Shown one piece after another: positions 6,661 to 14,118 of a DNA stretch of 33,580 nucleotides. The notes under the pieces are model-generated. The model saw only the letters and a list, made by a program, of their open reading frames with translations, did no database searches and was not told the origin of the DNA. The DNA comes from JAFALX01 sp036378495 (GTDB taxonomy: Bacteria; Chloroflexota; Dormibacteria; Aeolococcales; Aeolococcaceae), in assembly GCA_036378495.1 (NCBI GenBank), contig DASUWI010000107.1, positions 1-33,580 of the forward strand, read 5' to 3'. Position 1 is the first letter of the stretch. The number at the start of each line of letters is the position of its first letter. Made by a program: the position numbers and the translations under genes.

Positions 6661-8058
6661 CTACGCGGGAGGCACCCATATGGTCTTGACGTCGACGAAC
6701 TCCTGGATGCCGAAGCGGTGCAGCTCGCGCCCGTACCCGGAGCCTCTCACACCGCCGAAGGGCAGGCGCGGATCCGAATGGGTCATGCCGTTGACGAACA
6801 CCCCGCCGGTGTCCAGCCGGTGCGCGATCCGCACCCCACGATCGAGATCACGGGTCCAGACATTCCCCCCGAGGCCGTAGATGCTGCGATTGGCCAGTTC
6901 GACAGCTTCATCCTCGTCGCGCACCCGCCCCACGGCTGCCAGCGGGCCGAACGTCTCCTCGTCGAAGGCGGGCATGCCGGCGTCGCACCCGGTGAGCACC
7001 GCGGGCTGCATGTAGAAGCCGCGCCGGTCAGGCCGATCGCCGCCCGTGCGAAGCCGCGCCCCCCGCCCCTCAGACTCGTGAAGCTGGCGTTCCACCGTTT
7101 CGCGCAGGTCGGCACGCGCCAGCGGACCGACGTCGGTCGCGCGCTCGGTGGGGTCGCCAACGCGCAGCGCTTTCGTGCGCGCGATCAACCGCTCCTCGAA
7201 CTCGTCGGCGACCGCCTCGAGCACGATGAACCGCTTGGCGCTGATGCAGCTCTGCCCGGCGTTCTGGAATCGCGAGCGAACACCGGTCTCGACCGCGGAC
7301 TCGACGTCCGCGTCCTCGAGCACGATGAAGGCGTCGGAGCCGCCCAGCTCGAGCACGCACTTCTTCACCTGCGCCGCCGCCGCGGCGGCCACGCTGCGCC
7401 CCGCCGCGGTGCTGCCGGTGAGCGACACCGCCGCGATGCGCGGGTCTGCGATGAGGCCCGCCACCGCCTCGTTGGGCAGCACGAGCATGGTGAACACCGA
7501 CTGGGGAACGCCCGCCTGGCGCAGGGCGGTGGCGATGCGCAGTCCGCAGCGCGTCACGTTGCTCGCGTGCTTGAGGACGATGCCGTTGCCCGCCGCCAGC
7601 GCCGGCGCGATGCAGCGAAAGACCTGCCAGTACGGAAAGTTCCAGGGCATGCACGCGAGCACCACGCCCATCGGGTCGAACGTGACGAAGCTCGCGGACG
7701 AGTCGCTGGGAGCGGGCTCGTCAGCGAGAAACCCGGCGGCGTGCTCCGCGAAGTAGTCGCAGCAGAACGCGCACTTCTCCACCTCGGCGCGCGCTTCGTG
7801 CAGCGGCTTGCCCATCTCCGCTGTGATCGTCGCAGCGTGCATGTCGATGTCTGCACGCAGCGTCCGCGCGATTGCCTGGAGCAGCGTGCACCGCTCCTCG
7901 AGCGTCCGGCCTCGCCACCCGCGCGAGGCGCGCTGCGCCGCGCTCAGCGCAGCATCCACCTCAGACGGAGTGGCGATGTCGAACGACTCGATCTCCTCCT
8001 CCGTCGCCGGATTGACCGAGTGAAAGCGAGCCACCTGCGCGGTCGCCATGAGCGTCAT
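6661..8058 (-). CDS. Aldehyde dehydrogenase, succinate-semialdehyde dehydrogenase-like
   Basis: A 465-residue NAD(P)-dependent aldehyde dehydrogenase. Key residues are the catalytic Cys271 (NAGQSCISAKR), the general base Glu237 (LELGGSD), Asn140 (PWNFPYW) and Lys163 (VLKHAS). The short length and the start SVNPATEEEI fit the GabD2/succinate-semialdehyde dehydrogenase group, which oxidises succinate semialdehyde to succinate, but other aldehydes are possible. It is last in a MocR - methyltransferase - dehydrogenase operon. A MocR regulator beside a GabD-like enzyme recalls GabR/gabD control of GABA use, though no aminotransferase enzyme accompanies it. The start is uncertain: ATG 8058 or ATG 8049, neither with a Shine-Dalgarno; a GTG at 8082 would abut the previous gene. 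Confidence 0.88.
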   Translation of the reverse strand: MTLMATAQVARFHSVNPATEEEIESFDIATPSEVDAALSAAQRASRGWRGRTLEERCTLLQAIARTLRADIDMHAATITAEMGKPLHEARAEVEKCAFCCDYFAEHAAGFLADEPAPSDSSASFVTFDPMGVVLACMPWNFPYWQVFRCIAPALAAGNGIVLKHASNVTRCGLRIATALRQAGVPQSVFTMLVLPNEAVAGLIADPRIAAVSLTGSTAAGRSVAAAAAAQVKKCVLELGGSDAFIVLEDADVESAVETGVRSRFQNAGQSCISAKRFIVLEAVADEFEERLIARTKALRVGDPTERATDVGPLARADLRETVERQLHESEGRGARLRTGGDRPDRRGFYMQPAVLTGCDAGMPAFDEETFGPLAAVGRVRDEDEAVELANRSIYGLGGNVWTRDLDRGVRIAHRLDTGGVFVNGMTHSDPRLPFGGVRGSGYGRELHRFGIQEFVDVKTIWVPPA

Positions 8059-8082
8059 GGTACGTCGCGCGCTCGGCGGCAC

Positions 8083-8847
8083 TCAGTGCGAGGCCAGCAG
8101 CAGCACCGTTGTGAAGTTGCACGTTATCGCACCGCCGGCGCCCTCGATGGCGCGCGCCAGCGCCTCGAGCAGCGTGCGCCGCTGCGTTTCCGGCAGCGTC
8201 GCGTGGTCGCTGTGCGTCGCCACACCGTCGATCCACTCCTGCGTGCTGTATCGCGATGACCATGCGTAGGTGCGCAGCTCGACCGGCTCGAACCCCGCGG
8301 CCTGCAGCGGCTCGGCGTGCCGCGCCTTCTCCACCACCAGCTGCGGCGGTTGCGCGAACGCGTTGTCGTCGAGGAGGCCGGGCGCAAGGCGGCGGTAAAC
8401 CGGCTCCAGCGCGGTACGCACGCCGTCGTCGAGGACGTCGAGGTTCCAGAACGCAGCCAGGTGGCCCGACTCGTGTACGAGCTGGAACGCGCGACGTGCG
8501 CTGCCGGGCTGCGGCATCCAGTGCCACGACTGCCCGGCGGTGATGAGGTCGAAGCGCCGTCCACGCGGGGCCCAGGACTGGAACGTGCTCTGCTCCACCG
8601 CGATCCCCTTGCGACGTGCCACGGCGGCCATGCGCGCGTCGGGCTCCACGGCGAGCACGTCCAGACCCCGCGCGAGCAGCAGCTCCGCCGCCTTGCCGGT
8701 GCCGGCGCCGACGTCGAGCACGCACCGCGGCCGCAGCGAGACAAGATCATCGATCAGCGCCGCCGGGTACGACGGCCGGGCACGGTCGTACTGTTCGGCG
8801 CTGGCGCCGAACGACAGGGCGCGCGCGAGGTCGATGTCGCCGCTCAT
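8083..8847 (-). CDS. Class I SAM-dependent methyltransferase
   Basis: A 254-residue soluble methyltransferase. The SAM-binding loop is VLDVGAGTGK (43-52), followed by an acidic residue at the end of the next strand (VEPD) and the post-motif region FDLITAGQSWHWM. The N-terminal FGASAEQYDRARPSYP is typical of a large family of small-molecule methyltransferases of undefined substrate. Its ATG overlaps the MocR stop codon by 4 nt (ATGA), so translation is coupled and it belongs to the MocR operon. The substrate is unknown. A link with the neighbouring aldehyde dehydrogenase is suggested only by position. Confidence 0.85.
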   Translation of the reverse strand: MSGDIDLARALSFGASAEQYDRARPSYPAALIDDLVSLRPRCVLDVGAGTGKAAELLLARGLDVLAVEPDARMAAVARRKGIAVEQSTFQSWAPRGRRFDLITAGQSWHWMPQPGSARRAFQLVHESGHLAAFWNLDVLDDGVRTALEPVYRRLAPGLLDDNAFAQPPQLVVEKARHAEPLQAAGFEPVELRTYAWSSRYSTQEWIDGVATHSDHATLPETQRRTLLEALARAIEGAGGAITCNFTTVLLLASH

Positions 8848-10175
8848 ACCAGGCGTGACGGCGCCGGCGCGAGCGCCTGACGCAGGTCTGCCGTGAACCG
8901 CCTCGCCTCTTCAGGCTCCAGCGTTGCGGTGGTGACGCGGATCGCCCGCGGCGCGGCGATGCGGAACCGCTCGCCGGCGAGCACGCCCCAGCCACGATCG
9001 AGCAGCGCCGCGACGGTCGCGTCCTCGTGCGCCACCGGGATCCACACGTTGAGCCCGCTGGCCCCATGGGCCTGGATGCTCTCCGCGCGCAGCGCGTCGA
9101 GCAGCCCGCAGCGCCGGCGCGCGTACGCCTCCCGCGCGGCGGCCAGCACGCGTTCCGTCTCGGGATCGCTCCACAGCGAGACGACCAACCGCTGCACGAG
9201 GTGCGAGACCCAGCCGGCGCCCAGCAGGCGCCGCCCCTCCACACGCGCGGCAGTGGTGGCGTCGCCGGTGAGCACGGCGAGACGGAGGTCGGGCCCGAGC
9301 GACTTCGACACCGAGCGCACCTGTGCCCAGTGCCTGGTGACCGCCCGTCCGGCGCTGACACTGGCCCGCGGCCGCTCGCTGATCTCGCTGGCGTGGTCAT
9401 CCTCGATCAGCAACGCGTCCGGAAAGCGCCGAAGCACGGCGCGGAGCTCGGCGGCGCGGCCGGCGTCGAGCTCCGAGCCGTAGGGGTTCTGGGCGCGCGG
9501 GGTGAGCACGCAGGCGGCCACGCCCCCGTGGAGCACCGCCTCCAGCGCCCGGGGATCGGCTCCGCGATCGTCGACCGGGGCTGCGACCGGCATCAGCCCG
9601 AGGCTGCGCACGAGGTCGGTCACCCCCGCGTAGGACGGATCCTCGACTGCCACCCGGTCGCCGGGCCGCAGGTGGGCGGCCAGCACCCGCTCGACGCCGT
9701 CCAGCGCGCCGCCGACCACGGTCAGGTTGTCCGCCATCACGCCGTCGGCCTCGAACCGCGATGCCGCAAGCCGCAGCAGGTCTGGGTCGTTGGCTGCGGC
9801 CCCGTAGAGCACGTGTCCCGCGGTGATGCGCCGCAGGTGTGGCTCCAGGTCGGGCAGCAGCGCCGGGTCGGGGTTGCCGCCGGAGAGGTCGCGCACGCCG
9901 GGGCTGAAGGTCGGCCTGCCCCGCGGGGCCACCGGACCGCGCTCGGCGACGGTCGTGCCCAGGCGGCCTGCCGCGACGATGAGGCCGCGGCGACGCAGGT
10001 CTCGGTACGCCGACGCGACGGTGGCGGCGCTGACACCGAGGCGAGTTGCCAGGCTGCGGACCGTCGGCAGGCGCGCCCCCCCGGGAAGGGCGCCCTCGAG
10101 GATGCCGCGCTCGACGCTGGCCTCGATCTCGCCGGCTCGCCGGCCCCGTATGTGATATCGTGTTGGTACGTTCAA
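8844..10175 (-). CDS. MocR-family transcription regulator (GntR HTH plus aminotransferase-like domain)
   Basis: A 443-residue protein with a GntR-type winged HTH (about 12-78: ARLPTVRSLATRLGVSAATV) joined to a fold-type I aminotransferase domain. The PLP site is intact: SVSKSLGPDLRLA with Lys291, Asp259-Asp260 and Asn230-Pro231 region. MocR proteins use PLP or its amine adduct as effector and usually control a neighbouring gene. The chosen start is TTG at 10175, giving MNVPTRYHIRG directly before the HTH; the frame stays open far upstream only because it lies antisense to the EamA gene. It is divergent from the EamA exporter with overlapping promoters, and heads an operon with a methyltransferase and an aldehyde dehydrogenase. 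The likely targets are both units and itself. Confidence 0.88.
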   Translation of the reverse strand: MNVPTRYHIRGRRAGEIEASVERGILEGALPGGARLPTVRSLATRLGVSAATVASAYRDLRRRGLIVAAGRLGTTVAERGPVAPRGRPTFSPGVRDLSGGNPDPALLPDLEPHLRRITAGHVLYGAAANDPDLLRLAASRFEADGVMADNLTVVGGALDGVERVLAAHLRPGDRVAVEDPSYAGVTDLVRSLGLMPVAAPVDDRGADPRALEAVLHGGVAACVLTPRAQNPYGSELDAGRAAELRAVLRRFPDALLIEDDHASEISERPRASVSAGRAVTRHWAQVRSVSKSLGPDLRLAVLTGDATTAARVEGRRLLGAGWVSHLVQRLVVSLWSDPETERVLAAAREAYARRRCGLLDALRAESIQAHGASGLNVWIPVAHEDATVAALLDRGWGVLAGERFRIAAPRAIRVTTATLEPEEARRFTADLRQALAPAPSRLV

Positions 10176-10212
10176 GGGTTTGTAGTGTAACAAATGGCGA
10201 TCACGCTGTCCA
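10176..10212. promoter_or_regulatory. Overlapping divergent promoters and putative MocR operator
   Basis: An inverted repeat TTTGT-N6-ACAAA occupies 10179-10194. Inside it the same bases give a -10 for each direction: TAGTGT (10183-10188) 5 nt before the EamA ATG, and on the minus strand TACACT (complement of 10184-10189) 8 nt before the MocR TTG. The minus-strand promoter also has a good -35, TGGACA (complement of 10207-10212), at 17 nt spacing. It lies inside the EamA coding region. A protein bound at the repeat would block both polymerase sites. Assigning it to MocR is inference. Confidence 0.6.
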
Positions 10213-11150
10213 TCCGCGGAACCTCGCCACGGGTGCGCATCGTGCTGGCCTTTGCGGCCGTCTATCTGATCTGGGGATCGACGTACCTCACCATCCGGCT
10301 CGCCATCGACACCATGCCGCCCCTGCTCATGGCGGGTGCGCGCTTTCTCCTCGCCGGGCTGATTCTCTTCGCGTTCACCCATCGCCGCGGGGCGCCTCGC
10401 GAACGTCTGACGTGGCGCCAGTGGCGGGCGGCGACGATCATCGGCTTCTGCCTCCTGCTCGGAGGCAACGGCATCGTCACCTGGGGTGAGCAGTACGTCC
10501 ACACCGGGTTGGCCGCGCTCATCGTCGCCACCGTCCCCCTGTGGATGGCGATCCTGGCGCCGCTCTTCGGCGGTGCCTGGGTGCGGCGCAGCGCCGCCGT
10601 CGGGGTCGTCATCGGTCTGGCCGGCGTCGTCCTGCTTCTGCGCCCAGGCGGCGCCGCCCCGACCGAGTGGCAGACCTTCATCGTGCCGCTGTCGCCGCTG
10701 CTGTGGGCGTGTGGCTCGCTCTACGCGCAGCGAGCGCCGATGCCACGCCAGGCGCTCACCGCGACGGCGATGGAGATGATCGCCGGCGGCCTGCTCCTCG
10801 GCATCGCCGGCCTGGCCCTCGGCGAGGCCGGGCACACCCACCTCAACGCCGTCAGCGGCCAGTCGCTGTTCGCCTTCGTGTACCTGATCGTGTTCGGGTC
10901 ACTCGTGGCATATACGGCCTACATCTGGCTGCTGCACCACGTGTCGGCGACCGCGGTGTCCACCTACGCATACGTCAACCCGCTGGTGGCCGTGCTGCTC
11001 GGCGCCTGGGTGCTGAGCGAACAGATCACGTGGCTGACGGTGGTCGCCGGGCTGATGATCATCGCCGCCGTCGCGCTGATCCTCAGCTCTCGCGCGCGCG
11101 ACCGGGGCAGGGCCGCCGAGCCGCCCGAGCCGCTCACCGAGGTGGCGTAG
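10194..11150 (+). CDS. EamA-family (DMT) inner-membrane transporter
   Basis: A 318-residue, very hydrophobic protein with two EamA repeats (about 15-145 and 160-300), each of about five helices, as in drug/metabolite exporters. The signature YLIWGSTYLTIRLAI sits in the first helix, and VSTYAYVNPLVAVLLGAWVLSE in the second repeat matches RhaT/YedA-like members. Such proteins export amino acids, nucleosides or drugs. It is divergent from the MocR gene, a common arrangement for MocR-controlled transporters, so its substrate may be an amino compound or a PLP-related compound. The ATG at 10194 has no Shine-Dalgarno and lies 5 nt after a -10-like hexamer. The charged tail (RARDRGR...) is cytoplasmic by the positive-inside rule. 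Confidence 0.85.
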   Translation: MAITLSIRGTSPRVRIVLAFAAVYLIWGSTYLTIRLAIDTMPPLLMAGARFLLAGLILFAFTHRRGAPRERLTWRQWRAATIIGFCLLLGGNGIVTWGEQYVHTGLAALIVATVPLWMAILAPLFGGAWVRRSAAVGVVIGLAGVVLLLRPGGAAPTEWQTFIVPLSPLLWACGSLYAQRAPMPRQALTATAMEMIAGGLLLGIAGLALGEAGHTHLNAVSGQSLFAFVYLIVFGSLVAYTAYIWLLHHVSATAVSTYAYVNPLVAVLLGAWVLSEQITWLTVVAGLMIIAAVALILSSRARDRGRAAEPPEPLTEVA

Positions 11151-11170
11151 CGCCGTCTCGGTGCGACCTG

Positions 11171-11186
11171 CACCCGGCGCCGGGTG
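11171..11186. repeat. Perfect 16-bp palindrome between the EamA and DedA genes
   Basis: CACCCGGCGCCGGGTG is its own reverse complement. It lies 20 nt after the EamA stop codon and just before the possible DedA starts. It could be an operator or a small hairpin (6-bp stem, GCGC loop) separating the two genes. Palindromes of GC-rich bases arise by chance in such DNA, so its function is open. Confidence 0.5.
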
Positions 11187-11201
11187 ACAATGGGTGGCCA
11201 C

Positions 11202-11921
11202 ATGGACACCGAGCCGGTCACGGTCGCCAGCCGCGACTCCGATCTCCCGGAGCCCCCGGTTGCGTCGGTCACCGGGGGCCGCCCGACATGGAAGGACGTG
11301 CTCATCGTCGGGCCGATCGTGGTCAACACGATCTACTACTACGCCGGGCTGCCGCTCAACGCGCTGTTCATCGGCACCCGGCCGGTCTTCCTGGAGCTCA
11401 TCCGGGGCAGCACGGTGTCGATGATCGCGGCGGGTGGGTTTGCCCGCGTGGGCAGGGCGTTCCTCCCGGCGGCGATCGTGGCGCCGCTCCTCATCTCGAT
11501 GTGGACGGACCCGTGCTACTTCTACGCGGGGCGGCGCTATGGGCGGCGCATTCTCGAGTACTACGAGCGCAACGATCCTCGCTGGCGCAAGCGGATCGCA
11601 CGGGGGGAGCGGTTCTTCCGTCGCTTCGGCCTCTGGACCGTGGTCTTCGCACCGTTTCTTCCCGTGCCGTCGGCGCTGTTCTATCTCGCCGCGGGCGAGG
11701 CCGGCGTGCCGTTTCTCGCGTTCATCGTTGCTGACCTGACCGGGCAGCTCCTTTACATCGCGCTGTTCGTATCAGTCGGATGGTTCGTCGGCCAGCACGC
11801 GGTCGACGTCGCCCAGACGATCAGCCACTACGCGCTGTGGAGCATCGTGGCGACCATCGCGCTCGTCATCCTCTGGTCGGTCTGGTCCGCCTGGCGCACT
11901 CCGAAGGAGAAGCCGGTGTGA
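11202..11921 (+). CDS. DedA/VTT-domain membrane protein
   Basis: A 239-residue integral membrane protein with about four to five helices and a VTT (SNARE-associated/DedA) core. The conserved region is ADLTGQLLYIALFVSVGWFVG, preceded by RGERFFRRFGLWTVVFAPFLPVPSALFYLAAGEAGV, where the F-RF-G and P-R/P pattern of DedA proteins is visible. Family members are linked to lipid-carrier recycling and membrane homeostasis. The soluble N-terminus is unusually long and acidic (about 30 residues). ATG at 11202 is used; GTG 11184 and ATG 11190 are in frame and possible, as no start has a strong Shine-Dalgarno. The stop codon overlaps the next start by one base (TGATG). Confidence 0.75.
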   Translation: MDTEPVTVASRDSDLPEPPVASVTGGRPTWKDVLIVGPIVVNTIYYYAGLPLNALFIGTRPVFLELIRGSTVSMIAAGGFARVGRAFLPAAIVAPLLISMWTDPCYFYAGRRYGRRILEYYERNDPRWRKRIARGERFFRRFGLWTVVFAPFLPVPSALFYLAAGEAGVPFLAFIVADLTGQLLYIALFVSVGWFVGQHAVDVAQTISHYALWSIVATIALVILWSVWSAWRTPKEKPV

Positions 11922-12421
11922 TGAGCGCGATGGAGGCGGCTTCGTCCTCGCCACGCCGTCCGGGACGTCTGTGGCTGGTCGCCGTCGCGGTGGCGATTCC
12001 GCTGCTGGTCGCGATTCCGACGACGGTGGTGCTCTGGTCGGGCCAGGACCACAGCGTGCAGCCGGTGCCGAGCGCGCCCTCGGTGCCGCTGTTCGACCGG
12101 GCCGTCGACGCAACCATCTTCTACGAGGTGGACAGCGTGCCGCTGACGACGCCGACGGCGAGCCTGCTCGAGTTCCTCGTGGAGTCGGCCCCCGGGCAGA
12201 GTGCCGTCTCGTCGGACAGCGACGTGCTACAGCCGGTGCCGACGCCGCTCTGCCACGTGCCGCCGCTGTGTCAGCTGCAGCAGGTCACGGAGTTCGCGTT
12301 CCAGGCGCGCCGGCCGGGAACCTCGGTGATCACGTTCCAGCTGGGCGCGGGGCACGTCGTGCGCAAGACGGTGCAGGTGGCGCTGCTGCCCCAGGTGGCG
12401 AGGGGACGTCCCGCCGGCTGA
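11921..12421 (+). CDS. Small membrane-anchored protein with an exported beta-rich domain, unknown function
   Basis: A 166-residue protein. After a short basic N-terminus there is one membrane helix (about 17-40), then a Pro/Ser linker and a domain of about 110 residues with alternating hydrophobic strands. Two cysteines, Cys111 and Cys117, are spaced for a disulphide. The stretch TEFAFQARRPGTSVITF resembles the late strands of bacterial Ig-like or chagasin-like (inhibitor I42) domains. That similarity is weak: the other chagasin loops are not evident. I do not recognise a family with confidence. The start overlaps the DedA stop by one nucleotide, so the two are translationally coupled and may work together at the membrane. 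Confidence 0.65.
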   Translation: MSAMEAASSSPRRPGRLWLVAVAVAIPLLVAIPTTVVLWSGQDHSVQPVPSAPSVPLFDRAVDATIFYEVDSVPLTTPTASLLEFLVESAPGQSAVSSDSDVLQPVPTPLCHVPPLCQLQQVTEFAFQARRPGTSVITFQLGAGHVVRKTVQVALLPQVARGRPAG

Positions 12422-12424
12422 TCG

Positions 12425-12448
12425 CCAGCGCTGGGGCGCTCAGCGCCC
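12425..12448. terminator. Two adjacent palindromes between convergent genes
   Basis: CCAGCGCTGG (12425-12434) is directly followed by the hairpin GGGCGC-TCA-GCGCCC (12434-12448), which runs over the ligase stop codon. They sit where the plus-strand DedA unit meets the minus-strand ligase unit, so a bidirectional terminator is plausible. Neither has a U-tract. Confidence 0.4.
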
Positions 12449-13471
12449 GGGCACGACGACGATGTCGTCCAGCGAGAACTGCTCGGGAGGCGCCAGCTGC
12501 TCGAACGTGCACGAACGCGGGTCGCGGTCGGGACGCCAGCGGAGGAAGCGCGCCGCGTGACGGAAGCGGTGCCCCTGCAGGTGGTCGAAAGAGACCTCGC
12601 AGACGAGCGCCGGCTGCACCGGCGTCCAGGCGAGCTCCTGGGCACGCTTCCACCGGCTGGGCCCGCCCGGGCTGCTCCCGTACCCGAAGCTCTCGCCGCC
12701 GACCAGCGGCTCGAGGCGGGCGAGGATCTCGCGCCGCTCCGCGGCGCTGAAGCCAGACGTGTGGCCGACGTGGTGCAGCACGGAGCCGTCGTAGAGGCCG
12801 AGCAGCAGCGACCCGACGCCCGTTCCCTTGGTCAGCGGACGGAAGCCCCCGACCACGCAGTCGACCGTGCGCAGATGCTTCACCTTGACCCAGCGACGCT
12901 CGCCGTGGCGGTAGTCGCCGTCGCGCGGCTTGGCCACCACGCCGTCCAGCCCGGCGCCCTCGTAGCGCTCGAACCACTGCGTCGCCTCGTCCGGCGACTC
13001 CGTCTGCGGCGTGATGCCGACCTGCACGGTGGCCGCCACCGTCTGGAGCAGCAGCGCGCGACGCTCATGCAGCGGGCGGCTGCGCAGATCGTCGTCGCCG
13101 AGCGCGAGCATGTCGAAGAGCACGACGGACGCGGGGCTCTGCGCCGCCAGCATGCGCACCCGCGAGTCCGCCGGGTGGAGGCGGAGCTGCAGGGCGTCGA
13201 AGTCGAGGCCGGTCGGCGTGGCGATGACGATCTCGCCGTCGACGATGCAGCGGTCCGGGAGCGCCGACTGCAGCGGTGTCACCAGCTCGGGGAAGTAGCG
13301 CTGCAGCGGCAGCGAGTTGCGGCTGTCGATGCGCAGCTGGTCGCCGTCGCGAAAGATCAGAGCGCGGAACCCGTCCCACTTCGGCTCGTAGAGCCACCCC
13401 GTGGACTGCGGGATCGACGCCTCGGCCTTGGCCAGCATGGGCTCCAGCGGCGGGGCGACCGGCAGCGTCAT
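12440..13471 (-). CDS. ATP-dependent DNA ligase, LigC-like
   Basis: A 343-residue ligase made only of the nucleotidyltransferase core and an OB-fold domain, the size of mycobacterial LigC. The adenylated lysine is Lys31 in motif I (YEPKWDGFRA). Other motifs are VDGEIVI (III), LDGVVAKPRDGDY (IV) and RRWVKVKHLRT (V). It lacks the polymerase and phosphoesterase domains of LigD and no Ku gene lies in the window, so it may act in a backup nick-sealing or base-excision pathway. ATG at 13471 is chosen: it gives MTLPVAPPLEPMLA, the usual N-terminus; the open frame goes 22 codons further upstream without homology. It follows the BON gene by 28 nt on the same strand. Confidence 0.88.
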   Translation of the reverse strand: MTLPVAPPLEPMLAKAEASIPQSTGWLYEPKWDGFRALIFRDGDQLRIDSRNSLPLQRYFPELVTPLQSALPDRCIVDGEIVIATPTGLDFDALQLRLHPADSRVRMLAAQSPASVVLFDMLALGDDDLRSRPLHERRALLLQTVAATVQVGITPQTESPDEATQWFERYEGAGLDGVVAKPRDGDYRHGERRWVKVKHLRTVDCVVGGFRPLTKGTGVGSLLLGLYDGSVLHHVGHTSGFSAAERREILARLEPLVGGESFGYGSSPGGPSRWKRAQELAWTPVQPALVCEVSFDHLQGHRFRHAARFLRWRPDRDPRSCTFEQLAPPEQFSLDDIVVVPGR

Positions 13472-13499
13472 CGGCCGCCAGGCTAGCGCGGAACGAGGG

Positions 13500-13793
13500 T
13501 CAGGCGGAGAGGACTTGCGGGCGCAGCCGCCGGACAACGCGGAGGCGCAGCAGGTTGTCGACGTCGACGACCCCCGGCACCGCGCGCACGATCGCCGCGT
13601 AGGCGTTGATGTCGTCCATCCGATCCACCTCGCCCCGGATGGTCACGACGCCGTCGTGCACCCGAATGCTGAGATCGTCGGCATCCCCTCCCAGGGCGTC
13701 GCTGAGTGCCGTGTGGACCGCGACCACGGCCGGGTCACCGCGCCTGGCGCGGTCCCAGCTCAGGACCTTGATGGTTCCCCGAAAGCCTGTCAT
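13500..13793 (-). CDS. BON-domain protein
   Basis: A 97-residue protein whose residues about 22-90 form one BON domain: VVAVHTALSDALGGDADDLSIRVHDGVVTIRGEV, then a second half ending in VPGVVDVDNLLRL. BON domains bind phospholipid or other hydrophobic surfaces in many OsmY-like proteins. No signal peptide is seen, so it is probably cytoplasmic or peripheral. The ATG at 13793 has GGGAGG 9 nt upstream, which decides against the GTG at 13814. It precedes the ligase in the same direction and may be co-transcribed with it, but the functional link is unknown. Confidence 0.78.
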   Translation of the reverse strand: MTGFRGTIKVLSWDRARRGDPAVVAVHTALSDALGGDADDLSIRVHDGVVTIRGEVDRMDDINAYAAIVRAVPGVVDVDNLLRLRVVRRLRPQVLSA

Positions 13794-13872
13794 TCCGTTG
13801 AGCCTCCCAGCCACGGTGATCGACTGCTGAGAAAAACGCGCAGGCGAGCGAGCAGGTTACGGAACGGCCGTG

Positions 13873-14088
13873 TCAGCGGCGGGCGCGGGCGGCGCCGGCG
13901 CGACGGGCGAAGTTGGCGGCGATCAGCGCCAGCACCGCCAGCGCGGTGAAGAAGATCGCGTGCTTGGTGTGGAGCCCGAAATCGCTGGCGAACAGGCTCG
14001 TTTTGGTGGTCCAGTAGAACACGGCGAACGCAGCACACGCGACAGCCACGACAACCAACGCAACTGCGGCGAGAACATTCGGCCTCAC
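13873..14088 (-). CDS. Small two-helix membrane protein, unknown function
   Basis: A 71-residue protein with two membrane helices (about 5-25 and 42-62) and a basic tail rich in Arg (FARRAGAARARR), which would face the cytoplasm. The loop between the helices reads WTTKTSLFASDFGLHTKH. I do not recognise a family. It starts at GTG with AGGAG 8 nt upstream and lies 30 nt after uppP on the same strand, so it is probably expressed with uppP. A role beside the undecaprenyl phosphatase is only suggested by position. Confidence 0.6.
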   Translation of the reverse strand: MRPNVLAAVALVVVAVACAAFAVFYWTTKTSLFASDFGLHTKHAIFFTALAVLALIAANFARRAGAARARR

Positions 14089-14118
14089 GGCATCAGCTCC
14101 TGCGGGTGGGGACGGCGG

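Noticed and set aside
6409..8259. A 616-residue plus-strand open frame across the aldehyde dehydrogenase
   Set aside because: The minus-strand dehydrogenase carries its catalytic Cys and Glu motifs; the plus-strand frame is Arg/His-rich without any family signature.
10176..10841. An N-terminal extension of the MocR protein by 222 residues
   Set aside because: That stretch lies antisense to the EamA gene and has shadow-like composition; the HTH begins right after the TTG at 10175 and a promoter lies directly upstream of it.
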